Shown here piece after piece: positions 8,050 to 14,854 of a stretch of DNA of 32,500 nucleotides. Origin of the DNA: Candidatus Babeliales bacterium (GTDB lineage: Bacteria; Babelota; Babeliae; Babelales; RVW-14); the NCBI GenBank assembly GCA_019746485.1, contig JAIERW010000015.1, positions 1 through 32,500 on the forward strand, written 5' to 3'. Position numbers and translations under genes: made by a program. Each line of letters starts with the position of its first letter. Within the stretch, counting starts at the first letter, position 1. The notes beneath the pieces were generated by a model. It was not told the origin of the DNA. It was given only the letters and a program-made list of their open reading frames with translations, and searched no databases.

Positions 8050-8889
8050 TTAGTTCTTTTCTGTCATCATTTTTTTTCCCGTTAACAATGCAACAATAAA
8101 CAGTGCGGTAATCAGTTTGTTCCAGTTTGGGTTGAGTTGTAGTTCAAACGTGAGTGCGATAACCAGCTGGTACATAATTGCTCCTGCAATCAGTGCTGCG
8201 TTAACGCGTGTGCTTAACATGTCGGCCAGCATGAGCCCTGCGAGCGTGACAATAATGGTGCCCACGCTGGACCAGATTGAGAAAAAACCAACATATTGTA
8301 CCAGCAGCGAGCCGGCAAGGCCGGTCAGCATGTTGGCAAGTACCAAGCCGACGGTAAGAAAAACGGCGGGGCTTTTGGCAAATGCTTGCACCACGCGTGG
8401 GTTGTGTCCTGTTGCCTGCAACAAAAAACCTACTTGTGTTGTCAAAAGCCATCTGATAATCAATACGCAGCACAGTGCGAAGAGCGTTAAAAGCAGGAGC
8501 TTATAGTCGGTAATAAATGCACACAGTTTAAAAATAGTTTGATGCGCTGCAAGTGAAATATTAGCGCCTGCCAACAAAAGGTTGACCGAAAACAGTGCGG
8601 TGGTAACAATAATGCCGCTCATCAAAACTTGAAGGCGCAGTTGTGTGTGCAGCAGTGCAGTCATAAGGCCGGCAATACCGGCAGCAAGCATTGCCAGCGG
8701 CATGGCAACCAGTGGGCTTACGCCGTTGCTCAAGAGCAGCGCGGTTAGTGCCCCGCCCAGTCCAAAGCTTCCTTCAAGTGTCATGTCGTCAACTTTCAGC
8801 ACGCGCGAGCTTAAAAACATGCCAAGTACCGGCAATGAAAAAATAAGGCCGCACTCAACGCTGGTCAGTAATAACGTTAATTCATTCAT
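8050..8889 (-). CDS. ABC transporter permease of the TrpXYZ-type importer
   Basis: A 279-aa integral membrane protein with about eight hydrophobic segments, resembling the COG4120 permeases related to branched-chain amino acid and sugar importer permeases (the DDMTLEGSFGLGGALTALLL segment near residues 34-53 is typical). It would form the channel used by the ATPase encoded downstream and the binding protein encoded upstream. Its start overlaps the end of the binding-protein gene by eight bases and its stop is one base from the ATPase start, so the three subunits are translated as one coupled set. Confidence 0.85.
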   Translation of the reverse strand: MNELTLLLTSVECGLIFSLPVLGMFLSSRVLKVDDMTLEGSFGLGGALTALLLSNGVSPLVAMPLAMLAAGIAGLMTALLHTQLRLQVLMSGIIVTTALFSVNLLLAGANISLAAHQTIFKLCAFITDYKLLLLTLFALCCVLIIRWLLTTQVGFLLQATGHNPRVVQAFAKSPAVFLTVGLVLANMLTGLAGSLLVQYVGFFSIWSSVGTIIVTLAGLMLADMLSTRVNAALIAGAIMYQLVIALTFELQLNPNWNKLITALFIVALLTGKKMMTEKN

Positions 8890-9853
8890 CGCACACCTCG
8901 ATAATTTGTGTCAGCTCTTGTGGGATTGTTATGGTGCATGCTTGAGCAGTACTTTTGTTAATAAAAATTGTTTTGCACGCTGGCGTAATGGCAGAGGTTT
9001 GTGAAGGCGTTTGATGTTCAACTAAAATTTTGTGCGCAAGGTCGCCTGCCACCATGCCGCTGGTGTGATAATTAACGCCTCGTGCAGCCAGTGCTCCACG
9101 CTTGACTAGCAAGTTGTCGCTGACAAACAACGGTATTTTTTTGGCACGCGCCATCTGCGCAATAAAGTCGATGGTGCTTGCAACGGTGTTGTCGATTGGC
9201 GCAAGCAGAACGTCTGCCTTGCTGCACGCTGAAGCCGTTGCTGCAGGAATTTCTGATTCGTTGGTGACGCAGCACATGACTGGCGTAAGTCCCAGCTTGC
9301 TCAACTCGTGTTCCATTTTTGCAACCATGCTCGTTGCATTAATCTCGCCCTTGTTAAAAATGAGTGCCACTTTTTGTGCCGCTGGCGTTAGTTGGCGCAC
9401 GAGTGCACATTGCTTTGCCACGTCAATGCTGTCGGTCACTCCACAGATATTTTTTTGCTGGGCATCACAAAGTCCTGCCGCGTGCGGGTCTGTGACTGCG
9501 GCAAATATCACCGGCTTTGGTGTGTTGATTGCCGTCATTGCTTGTGCTGCTGGCGTTGCAATTGCCAACACCAGATCAATTGATTGATTTTGATTAAAAC
9601 TTTGCGCAATCAAATGTGCGGTGCTGGTTGAGCCTTGTGCATTTTGTTCAATAAACCCAACATCGCCAAGTGTTGCAAGCGCTTGTGTTTTAAAGCCTTC
9701 GCGCACGGCATCAAGGGCCGGATGCGAGGCGGTTTGTATAATGCCAACGGTAAAGCGATGTTTGGTTTTGTGCCGCACGCTTTTAAGCGCAATTACGAGA
9801 GCGCACAGTGCAAGCACTCCGGTAATTAAAACGGTCATTTTTCGAATATTCAT
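8882..9853 (-). CDS. ABC transporter substrate-binding protein (ABC_sub_bind family)
   Basis: A 323-aa protein with an N-terminal hydrophobic anchor or signal (residues 7-23) and a two-lobed binding-protein pattern. The opening strand FTVGIIQTASHPALDAVREG is the hallmark of the ABC_sub_bind family (PF04392/COG2984), and IDLVLAIATPAAQAM, PVIFAAVTDP and KVALIFNKGE fit the alternating strands of the fold. Relatives are linked to tryptophan/tyrosine uptake. The ATG at 9853 has an AAGGA ribosome site six bases upstream. It is the first gene of the operon, behind a leader of about 250 bases with a terminator only 36 bases before the start codon. For a host-dependent cell, it would deliver host amino acids or related compounds. 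Confidence 0.88.
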   Translation of the reverse strand: MNIRKMTVLITGVLALCALVIALKSVRHKTKHRFTVGIIQTASHPALDAVREGFKTQALATLGDVGFIEQNAQGSTSTAHLIAQSFNQNQSIDLVLAIATPAAQAMTAINTPKPVIFAAVTDPHAAGLCDAQQKNICGVTDSIDVAKQCALVRQLTPAAQKVALIFNKGEINATSMVAKMEHELSKLGLTPVMCCVTNESEIPAATASACSKADVLLAPIDNTVASTIDFIAQMARAKKIPLFVSDNLLVKRGALAARGVNYHTSGMVAGDLAHKILVEHQTPSQTSAITPACKTIFINKSTAQACTITIPQELTQIIEVCDE

Positions 9854-9888
9854 GATAAGTCCTTGAGTAAAAATAATAAAAAGACGGC

Positions 9889-9920
9889 AAAAAAAATCCC
9901 CAGCTTTTTGGGCTGGGGAT
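9889..9920 (-). terminator. Leader terminator before the ABC importer (possible attenuator)
   Basis: On the - strand, a 9-bp stem (9912-9920 with 9896-9904), a 7-nt loop and a run of about eight U. It lies between the promoter and the first gene, where a plain terminator would block the operon, so it should be conditional or should end a separate small RNA. Confidence 0.9.
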
Positions 9921-9953
9921 TACGTATCAAAATTTATGAGTGCTAATCAGTAA

Positions 9954-10109
9954 TTAGTACGCATACAATAGGTCCCCAGCGTTTGTATAAAAACGATAGC
10001 AATATGAGGACGTAAAAGATGCGCAGCAAAAAGATAGAACCCCGTCTAGGGCCCCCGTGGAATTTTTTTGACAGAGTGTGGTGGTCAAAACACCTATTTT
10101 AGTTTGCAT
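9954..10109 (-). CDS. Possible leaderless Tyr-rich leader peptide
   Basis: A 51-codon open frame whose ATG (10109) lies seven bases after the -10 box, so transcription could begin on the start codon. There is no ribosome site. Its last 16 codons contain five Tyr codons (YCYRFY, then LYAY before the stop), and the anti-terminator strand GCTGGGGA lies within them. That fits translation-dependent attenuation of a Trp/Tyr-type importer. Chance is a real alternative because TAT is common in AT-rich DNA. Confidence 0.3.
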   Translation of the reverse strand: MQTKIGVLTTTLCQKNSTGALDGVLSFCCASFTSSYCYRFYTNAGDLLYAY

Positions 10110-10115
10110 ATTGTA

Positions 10116-10143
10116 ATTATAGCATACTTTCAGGTAAACGCAA
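10116..10143 (-). promoter_or_regulatory. Promoter of the ABC importer leader
   Basis: On the - strand, TTGCGT (10143-10138), a 16-base spacer and consensus TATAAT (10121-10116), preceded by TGC as an extended -10. It is the best -10 match in the window. Confidence 0.8.
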
Positions 10144-10176
10144 GGGCTTTCTTGGGTCCAAGCTCGGCCCTGTTAA

Positions 10177-10214
10177 TAAAAAAAGAGGCCATACGTGCTG
10201 GTACAGCCTCTTTT
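10177..10214 (-). terminator. Intrinsic terminator of the four-paralogue operon
   Basis: AAAAGAGGC (10214-10206 on the - strand) pairs with GCCTCTTTT (10189-10181), followed by further U to about 10177. It lies 44 bases after the stop codon of the last paralogue. Confidence 0.85.
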
Positions 10215-10257
10215 AGAGAAAAGTAATATTCAGAAATAAGTCGTAAAAATACCGTAA

Positions 10258-11427
10258 TTATGCGGTTTTTTCGGTTGTTGGCTCACATGCTTGCTTGATG
10301 TTGTCAAAGGCGCGTGCTTGTTTGTCCAAATGGTTATTCAAAGCAATATCTTCATGTAATGTTTGTTCTTGGTTATTAAACACAGGACACACAAGTGCTT
10401 TGCAGTGTTTGTAGCGTTGTTGAGCTTGTTCACTGAATCGGTATCTGCGATTGTACTCTATTTCTAGAGATGCTGCTCGTTGTTGATATTCTTCATATAA
10501 TCCCTGGTCTATGCGTTGTCTGAATTTTGTAAAATCTGCACGCAGTTGCTCTGCCTCTTCAGGTTTTTCTTCTTTAAGTTGCTCATATGCTTGATCTAAT
10601 TCTTCTTTATTGCTGAGAACCCGTGCATAATCTTTGTCCAATTGTTCTTTAGCTGCCGCATATTTTTGATCATTTTCTTGCTGTATTCCCATAGGGCTTT
10701 TGGTACCTGATGATAATTTTTCTACACAGAGTTTATAATCTGCATAATGGGTACGTTGTGCTGCTTGATCACTTACCCACGCATCAAATTCTGCGCTTTT
10801 TTCAGCGGTCATTTCTGGGTGTTTTTCGCCTTTGCTTATGCGGCCCATTTCTTGTCCAATGAATTCTGCAAAAGACACCTTTGTTGCGTCAAGACCATAA
10901 GCACAGTCAGAAGGCATTCCTTCATGGTATTTGTCTGGATAGCACAGGTCTCCAGTACGATAATCTTTTACTGGCAAGAGAGGGTTGTTTGCTAAGCCTT
11001 TTTGTAGCTTGCTTGCTGCGTTATTAAAATTTTCGTAAACGCATGTTTTTGAGAGAAGAGCTTTTGAGCATTGTGTTTCAAGGTCTAGCATTTGTTCATA
11101 GGCCTGCGCCGCTTCAGTTGGAGTTTTTCCCTCAAGTTTAAGGTAGCAAAGGACCTTGGCTCTGCGTGGTAAAATATCAAGAGCGTATTCGTGCTGTTGT
11201 AGTTCTTTGCACATTTCACTGATCTTGTTGCCATCCAATTCAAGGTCAGCAGAGTTGTTTTTTACTTCGTAGTTCCAAAGCTTTTTAAGCATTTCAAACG
11301 GTGCGCTGGTAAAAACAGCAAACGTAAGAACGCCACAACTGAGTGTTGTTATTAGATTGCAATGAGCATTGTTTGTAGCCAAGGTAGCAGTAAGTGCTAC
11401 AACGGCAAATAATCTAGTAAGTTTCAT
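10258..11427 (-). CDS. Secreted Cys-containing paralogue, A-type, full length
   Basis: A 389-aa exported protein of unknown function and the last of four tandem paralogues. The start at ATG 11427 follows GGAGG at 8-base spacing; an in-frame GTG at 11442 would include the ribosome site. The signal peptide (MKLTRLFAVVALTATLATNN) is nearly identical in all four. Residues about 55-115 form an N-terminal module (ISEMCKELQQHEYALDILP, then LCYLKLEGKTPTEAAQAYEQ) and a second module follows (EMGRISKGEKHPEMTAEKSA, FDAWV, then a Y-x-x-C-x-x-x-L end). The C-terminal half carries an extra Glu/Lys/Gln-rich stretch likely to be coiled coil. The N-terminus (ADLELDGNKISEMC) matches the 12423-13196 copy best. 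Confidence 0.8.
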   Translation of the reverse strand: MKLTRLFAVVALTATLATNNAHCNLITTLSCGVLTFAVFTSAPFEMLKKLWNYEVKNNSADLELDGNKISEMCKELQQHEYALDILPRRAKVLCYLKLEGKTPTEAAQAYEQMLDLETQCSKALLSKTCVYENFNNAASKLQKGLANNPLLPVKDYRTGDLCYPDKYHEGMPSDCAYGLDATKVSFAEFIGQEMGRISKGEKHPEMTAEKSAEFDAWVSDQAAQRTHYADYKLCVEKLSSGTKSPMGIQQENDQKYAAAKEQLDKDYARVLSNKEELDQAYEQLKEEKPEEAEQLRADFTKFRQRIDQGLYEEYQQRAASLEIEYNRRYRFSEQAQQRYKHCKALVCPVFNNQEQTLHEDIALNNHLDKQARAFDNIKQACEPTTEKTA

Positions 11428-11461
11428 AATAAATACCTCCACTAATAATTTAGAATAGTTC

Positions 11462-12412
11462 TTATAATCCTACGCAATTGTCGTCTTCGTATCGCAGATC
11501 AATTTTTCCTTTTTTGCATGTTTTAGCAAGTCTCTTGCAGTCATTTGACCAATTCAAGTCTGATGGTGGGCAGTGTGTATCTAAGTTTGGGCATACTCGT
11601 TGTATACAATCTTTTTGTACATCTTGAATTACTTTTTTGTCGGCGCCGCACAGTATAACAGGATGAGTGTTTTTGTTCGGATCGAATGAGAGTATTTCTT
11701 TGCATTGCTCGTAATCATGTTTTTCGCGGTTTAGTTTGTATTGATTTTTTACCCACTTATCAAACGCTGCACTTTTTTCTTTAGAGATTTCAGCGTTCTT
11801 TTTGCCTTTATTAATGCGGCTTATTTCTGTGTTGATAAAGGTATAAAACTTGGGAAAAGCTTCTTGAGTGGTGCTTTCAGTGTTTGTAGTCTCGGTTTTA
11901 GTTGTGTTTTTTGCCGGGAAAAATTGGCTGATTGCATGGTAATTGTGTAGCTGGTTTACCGCTTTGTTGTAGGTATCTTGGCAGAAGTCTTCAAAGCGTT
12001 GTTGTGGTGATGTTTCTTGTACTTTTCCTTTTTTTAGCGCTTTCTCATGTTGCTTTACCGCATTGTTATATTTTTTGAGACCTTTTCTGTATGTCTGCTC
12101 ATATGCCTGTACCAGATCATTATGATTCATATTTTTATCAAGATTGAGCGCGCAGAGATCTTTTGCTTCTTCAGGGAGCAGGTCAGAAGCAAACTCGCGT
12201 TCTTTAAGGTCGCTACACATGGAAAGTACTTCGTTGCTGTTTGCATGAAAAGTATCTTTTATGAATTGGTTGTACCATGTAAGAGCCTGAGCAAACGGCA
12301 GAGAAAGAATCATGGCGCCAACAGCAAGTGTTGTGCTTGAAGTGCTGTGAGCATTGTTTGTAGCCAGAGCAGCAGTGAATGCAACAAGGGCAAACAATCT
12401 AGCAAGTTTCAT
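11462..12412 (-). CDS. Secreted Cys-containing paralogue, B-type
   Basis: A 316-aa exported protein of unknown function. ATG 12412 follows AAGGA at 7-base spacing and gives the family signal peptide (MKLARLFALVAFTAALATNN). It is closest to the 13242-14156 copy: both have TLAVGAM and LPFAQA after the signal peptide, the module with REFASDLLPEEAKDLCAL, the block EISRINKGKKNAEISKEKSA, and a Cys-rich tail containing NDCKRLAKTCKKGKIDL. The many paired cysteines suggest disulfide bonding outside the cytoplasm. It starts 10 bases after the upstream stop and ends 34 bases before the next start, so it is part of one operon. Confidence 0.8.
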   Translation of the reverse strand: MKLARLFALVAFTAALATNNAHSTSSTTLAVGAMILSLPFAQALTWYNQFIKDTFHANSNEVLSMCSDLKEREFASDLLPEEAKDLCALNLDKNMNHNDLVQAYEQTYRKGLKKYNNAVKQHEKALKKGKVQETSPQQRFEDFCQDTYNKAVNQLHNYHAISQFFPAKNTTKTETTNTESTTQEAFPKFYTFINTEISRINKGKKNAEISKEKSAAFDKWVKNQYKLNREKHDYEQCKEILSFDPNKNTHPVILCGADKKVIQDVQKDCIQRVCPNLDTHCPPSDLNWSNDCKRLAKTCKKGKIDLRYEDDNCVGL

Positions 12413-12422
12413 AAGAGTATCC

Positions 12423-13196
12423 TTAACGTTTTTTAGGCGCAAACAGTTCACTTAACGTTCTTGCCATTATTACTCGAAGCTGTGCGGTTTGTAGTTCTCT
12501 TACCGCCTCATCAAAAAGTGCATAGGCACAAGCATCTTTGAATAGAGCTTCACTAGGCTTTATTTTCCCCCATTCTGGCTTGTGAGCATGACGGGCATAG
12601 GCCTTTGTAATTTCTTCTGGTGTTTCTTTGTTAAGAGTGTCTACGCAGCGTGCATATTCTTCTTGGCAGGGTGCATAGTGCTCTGGTTCCATTAGATCGT
12701 TGTTATTTAGTTTTTCGCATTCGAGTAAAGCTTGGGCATAGTGTGCTTCGGCTTCTAGCCTTTGCGCATACGCCTGCGCAGCTTGAGTGGCAGTTTTTTC
12801 TTTGAGGTCCAGGGCACAGAGTGTATGTACATTTTTGGGCATAACATCAACAACCGAACCTTGTATAACAACTTCATCAAGTTTGAGCTTACGAGCAACA
12901 TTTGGCATGAGCTCAACAACTTCATGACGAACATCATCAAGCTTTATTTGTCTTAGTTCTTCGCATACTTCGGTGATTTTGTTGCCATCAAATTCAAGAT
13001 CGGCAGGATTGGCGTTTAGTGGGTTAGAGATACCGCCTTGCCTCCAAACTTTGAGAAGCATTTGTAGCGGTGCGCCAACAATGGCTGCAGTCGTAATGGC
13101 ACAGATTGCTGGTATATTGCAATGGGCATTGTTGGTAGTCAGGGTAGCGGTAAGTGCTACAACGGCAAATAATCTATTTAATTTATTAAATTTCAT
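12423..13196 (-). CDS. Secreted Cys-containing paralogue, A-type, shortened
   Basis: A 257-aa exported member of the same family. ATG 13196 follows GGGGA at about 8-base spacing, with signal peptide MKFNKLNRLFAVVALTATLT. Residues 66-80 (ADLEFDGNKITEVCEEL) match the A-type copy at 10258. It differs in two ways: the MPNVARKLKLDE/MPKNVHTLCALDLKEK region looks like a small internal duplication, and the second module with the KGEKxPE block is missing. It may therefore be a degraded or specialised copy. Function unknown. Confidence 0.78.
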   Translation of the reverse strand: MKFNKLNRLFAVVALTATLTTNNAHCNIPAICAITTAAIVGAPLQMLLKVWRQGGISNPLNANPADLEFDGNKITEVCEELRQIKLDDVRHEVVELMPNVARKLKLDEVVIQGSVVDVMPKNVHTLCALDLKEKTATQAAQAYAQRLEAEAHYAQALLECEKLNNNDLMEPEHYAPCQEEYARCVDTLNKETPEEITKAYARHAHKPEWGKIKPSEALFKDACAYALFDEAVRELQTAQLRVIMARTLSELFAPKKR

Positions 13197-13241
13197 AAAA
13201 ATATCCCCAAAAAAGTCCCCAAAAATTACGTTGAACAGTTC

Positions 13242-14156
13242 TTATAATCTTATGCAATTTTCGTCTTCTTCATGCGGCAGATCAACTTTTCCGTCTTTGC
13301 ATGTTTTAGCAAGTCGTTTGCAATCGTCTGAGAGGGGCAGCCATATAGATTCAGGACATATCATACCTAAATCTGGGCAGACCATTTCCATACATTTTTT
13401 ATGTCTATCTAGAATTGTTGTCTTGAAAAATTCACCACAAACCATCATTGCTTGATTTTTGTTTCTATGACGATCGACTGATAACGTGTGTTTACATTCT
13501 TGGTAGCGAGAATCGTAGCTGGAGAGCTCGTGTTTATCTATTACCCATTTAGCAAATGCAGCGCTTTTTTCTTCAGCTATTTCTGGGTTCTTTTCGCCTT
13601 TTTCGATGCGGCTTATTTCTGTATCAATAAGTTTATAAAATTTAGATAAAGCTTCTTGGTTGTTGCTTTTAGTGCTTGTGCATTCCTTCTGTTCTTCATT
13701 TTTTACAGGAAAGAATGATTTGATTGATAACTGATCATTCAGCTGATTCACTGCTTTTAAATAGGCATCTTCTTGGAATGCTTCACGTTGATCTTCACGA
13801 AAGGTCATTGTCTTGCGGAGTCTTTCTCCTTTTCCATATGCCTGCTCATACGCTTGTACAATACCTTCATGATTTGTTTTTTGATCGAATTTGAGGGCGC
13901 AAAGGTCTTTTGCATCTTGCGGTAGAAGTTCGAAGGCAAATTCATGTTCTTGAAGTTTCGTACATATTTCAAGAACATCGTTGCTATCTGAGCTAAGGGA
14001 ATTTTGTAAGAATTTGTATAACGAAAAAGCTTGAGCAAATGGCAGAGTAAGCATCATGGCGCCAACTGCAAGTGCTGTGCTTGAAGCGCTATGAACGTGG
14101 TTGGTAGTAAGTGTTGCTGAGAGTGCTACAACGGCAAAGAAACGATTGAATTTCAT
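13242..14156 (-). CDS. Secreted Cys-containing paralogue, B-type, first gene of operon
   Basis: A 304-aa exported protein of unknown function, promoter-proximal in the four-gene operon. I take ATG 14156, which follows GGGGA and gives the family signal peptide (MKFNRFFAVVALSATLTTN); the frame stays open upstream to 14279 but that part has no ribosome site and covers the promoter. It has the two family modules (HEFAFELLPQDAKDLCAL, then EISRIEKGEKNPEIAEEKSA) and the Cys-rich B-type tail (DDCKRLAKTCKDGKVDL). It resembles the 11462 copy throughout, so the order B, A, B, A points to duplication of a two-gene unit. Confidence 0.8.
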   Translation of the reverse strand: MKFNRFFAVVALSATLTTNHVHSASSTALAVGAMMLTLPFAQAFSLYKFLQNSLSSDSNDVLEICTKLQEHEFAFELLPQDAKDLCALKFDQKTNHEGIVQAYEQAYGKGERLRKTMTFREDQREAFQEDAYLKAVNQLNDQLSIKSFFPVKNEEQKECTSTKSNNQEALSKFYKLIDTEISRIEKGEKNPEIAEEKSAAFAKWVIDKHELSSYDSRYQECKHTLSVDRHRNKNQAMMVCGEFFKTTILDRHKKCMEMVCPDLGMICPESIWLPLSDDCKRLAKTCKDGKVDLPHEEDENCIRL

Positions 14157-14202
14157 AAGAATATCCCCTAAAAAGTCCCCCTGAAAAATTAATCCTAAAA
14201 TT

Positions 14203-14231
14203 ATCTTACCAGGTCGCAGTTTCAGCGTCAA
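14203..14231 (-). promoter_or_regulatory. Promoter of the four-paralogue operon
   Basis: On the - strand, TTGACG (14231-14226), a 17-base spacer and TAAGAT (14208-14203), preceded by TGG, an extended -10. It lies 47 bases before the first start codon. Confidence 0.65.
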
Positions 14232-14254
14232 AGGGCTAAATAATGGACAAATAG

Positions 14255-14290
14255 AAAAAAGGGCTTTGCGTTGCCACAAAGCCCTTTTTT
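14255..14290 (-). terminator. Intrinsic terminator after the FKBP gene
   Basis: A 14-bp stem (14277-14290 with 14255-14268) around an 8-nt loop, with A and U tails on both sides, so it could also work in the other direction. It ends the aminopeptidase-FKBP unit just before the paralogue operon promoter. Confidence 0.9.
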
Positions 14291-14310
14291 CTAGTCTTTA
14301 ATAAGCGTTT

Positions 14311-14835
14311 TTACGCTATTTTGCGCAATTCTACTTCAAAAAGAAGGGTCGCATTTGGCGGGATTACATTGCCAGCGCCATTTTTGCCGTATGCCAAATG
14401 AGGTGGGATTGAAACAAGGCGCTTTTCGCCAACCTTCATATCCAGCAAGGTTTGGTCCCAGCCAGCAATAACTTGGCCAATACCAACAACAAATCTGAAT
14501 TCTTGGCCGCGGTCAACGCTGCTATCAAATTTGGTACCTTTTTCGTACGTGGTTCCATTTCCGTTATTTTTGTCCAACCAGCCGGTATAATGAACAATAA
14601 CTTCTTGGCCTCTGGTTGGCTTTTGAGCGTTATCGGCTGCTTTTTCTATAATTTCGTACGATAGTCCTGAGTCTAGTTTTACCACGGGGCTTTCCTTTGT
14701 GTTTGATTCTGTTGTGTTTTGTGTTTTATTTTCTTTGTCGCAGCCAACGCATTCAGGGCCTTTGTTGCTGCAGCTTGATAATGTTGTACAACATAAGCCT
14801 ACCGCAAGTAATTTTTTGAACAACTTATTTTTCAT
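14311..14835 (-). CDS. Lipoprotein FKBP-type peptidyl-prolyl isomerase
   Basis: Catalyses cis-trans isomerisation of X-Pro bonds during folding of envelope proteins. The 174-aa product starts at ATG 14835 after an AAGGAG ribosome site; an earlier in-frame ATG at 14877 lies inside the upstream gene and would bury the signal peptide. A lipobox LSSC ends at Cys22, so it should be a lipid-anchored protein. A polar linker (residues 30-55) leads to one FKBP domain with VHYTGWL, KFDSS, VIAGWDQTL, GEKRLVSIPPHLAYG and a final LLFEVEL, all active-site or core elements of the family. It follows the exported aminopeptidase by 19 bases. Confidence 0.93.
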   Translation of the reverse strand: MKNKLFKKLLAVGLCCTTLSSCSNKGPECVGCDKENKTQNTTESNTKESPVVKLDSGLSYEIIEKAADNAQKPTRGQEVIVHYTGWLDKNNGNGTTYEKGTKFDSSVDRGQEFRFVVGIGQVIAGWDQTLLDMKVGEKRLVSIPPHLAYGKNGAGNVIPPNATLLFEVELRKIA

Positions 14836-14854
14836 AATCTGGCTCCTTTTAGTA

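Larger units (their letters stand above)
9889..10109 (-). promoter_or_regulatory. Attenuator-like leader or small RNA upstream of the ABC importer
   Basis: This fills the roughly 400-base gap without a long gene. The transcript predicted from the promoter at 10116-10143 runs leftward for about 220 nt to the terminator. GCTGGGGA (from 9980 to 9973 on the - strand) is an exact copy of the 3' arm of the terminator (9904-9897) and can pair with the same TCCCCAGC arm (9919-9912), so it would act as an anti-terminator. A hairpin TTTTGAC/GTCAAAA lies near the 5' end (about 10066-10090), and a small CTAAT/ATTAG stem sits at 9943-9957. I could not match it to T-box, 6S, SRP or tmRNA. Reading it as an independent small RNA is the main alternative. 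Confidence 0.6.

Noticed and set aside
7635..8085. + strand ORFs of 121 and 136 aa opposite the ABC ATPase
   Set aside because: They are shadows of a gene with full Walker and signature motifs on the other strand.
9102..9587. + strand ORF of 161 aa opposite the binding protein
   Set aside because: It overlaps a well-supported substrate-binding protein gene, has no recognisable domain and no plausible ribosome site.
9889..10109. Leader RNA as T-box, 6S RNA, SRP RNA or tmRNA
   Set aside because: No TGGnACCGCG T-box core, no SRP tetraloop or GGAAGGAAGCAGCC-like motif, and no tRNA-like ends were found; the TGGGGACC stretch is only a loose resemblance to a T-box.
12973..13455. + strand ORF of 160 aa across two secreted paralogues
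   Set aside because: It covers the signal peptide of one paralogue and the tail of another, which have strong family support on the - strand.
13242..14279. Longer start for the first secreted paralogue (14279)
   Set aside because: The extra N-terminal residues would run over the promoter and hide the signal peptide shared by all four paralogues.
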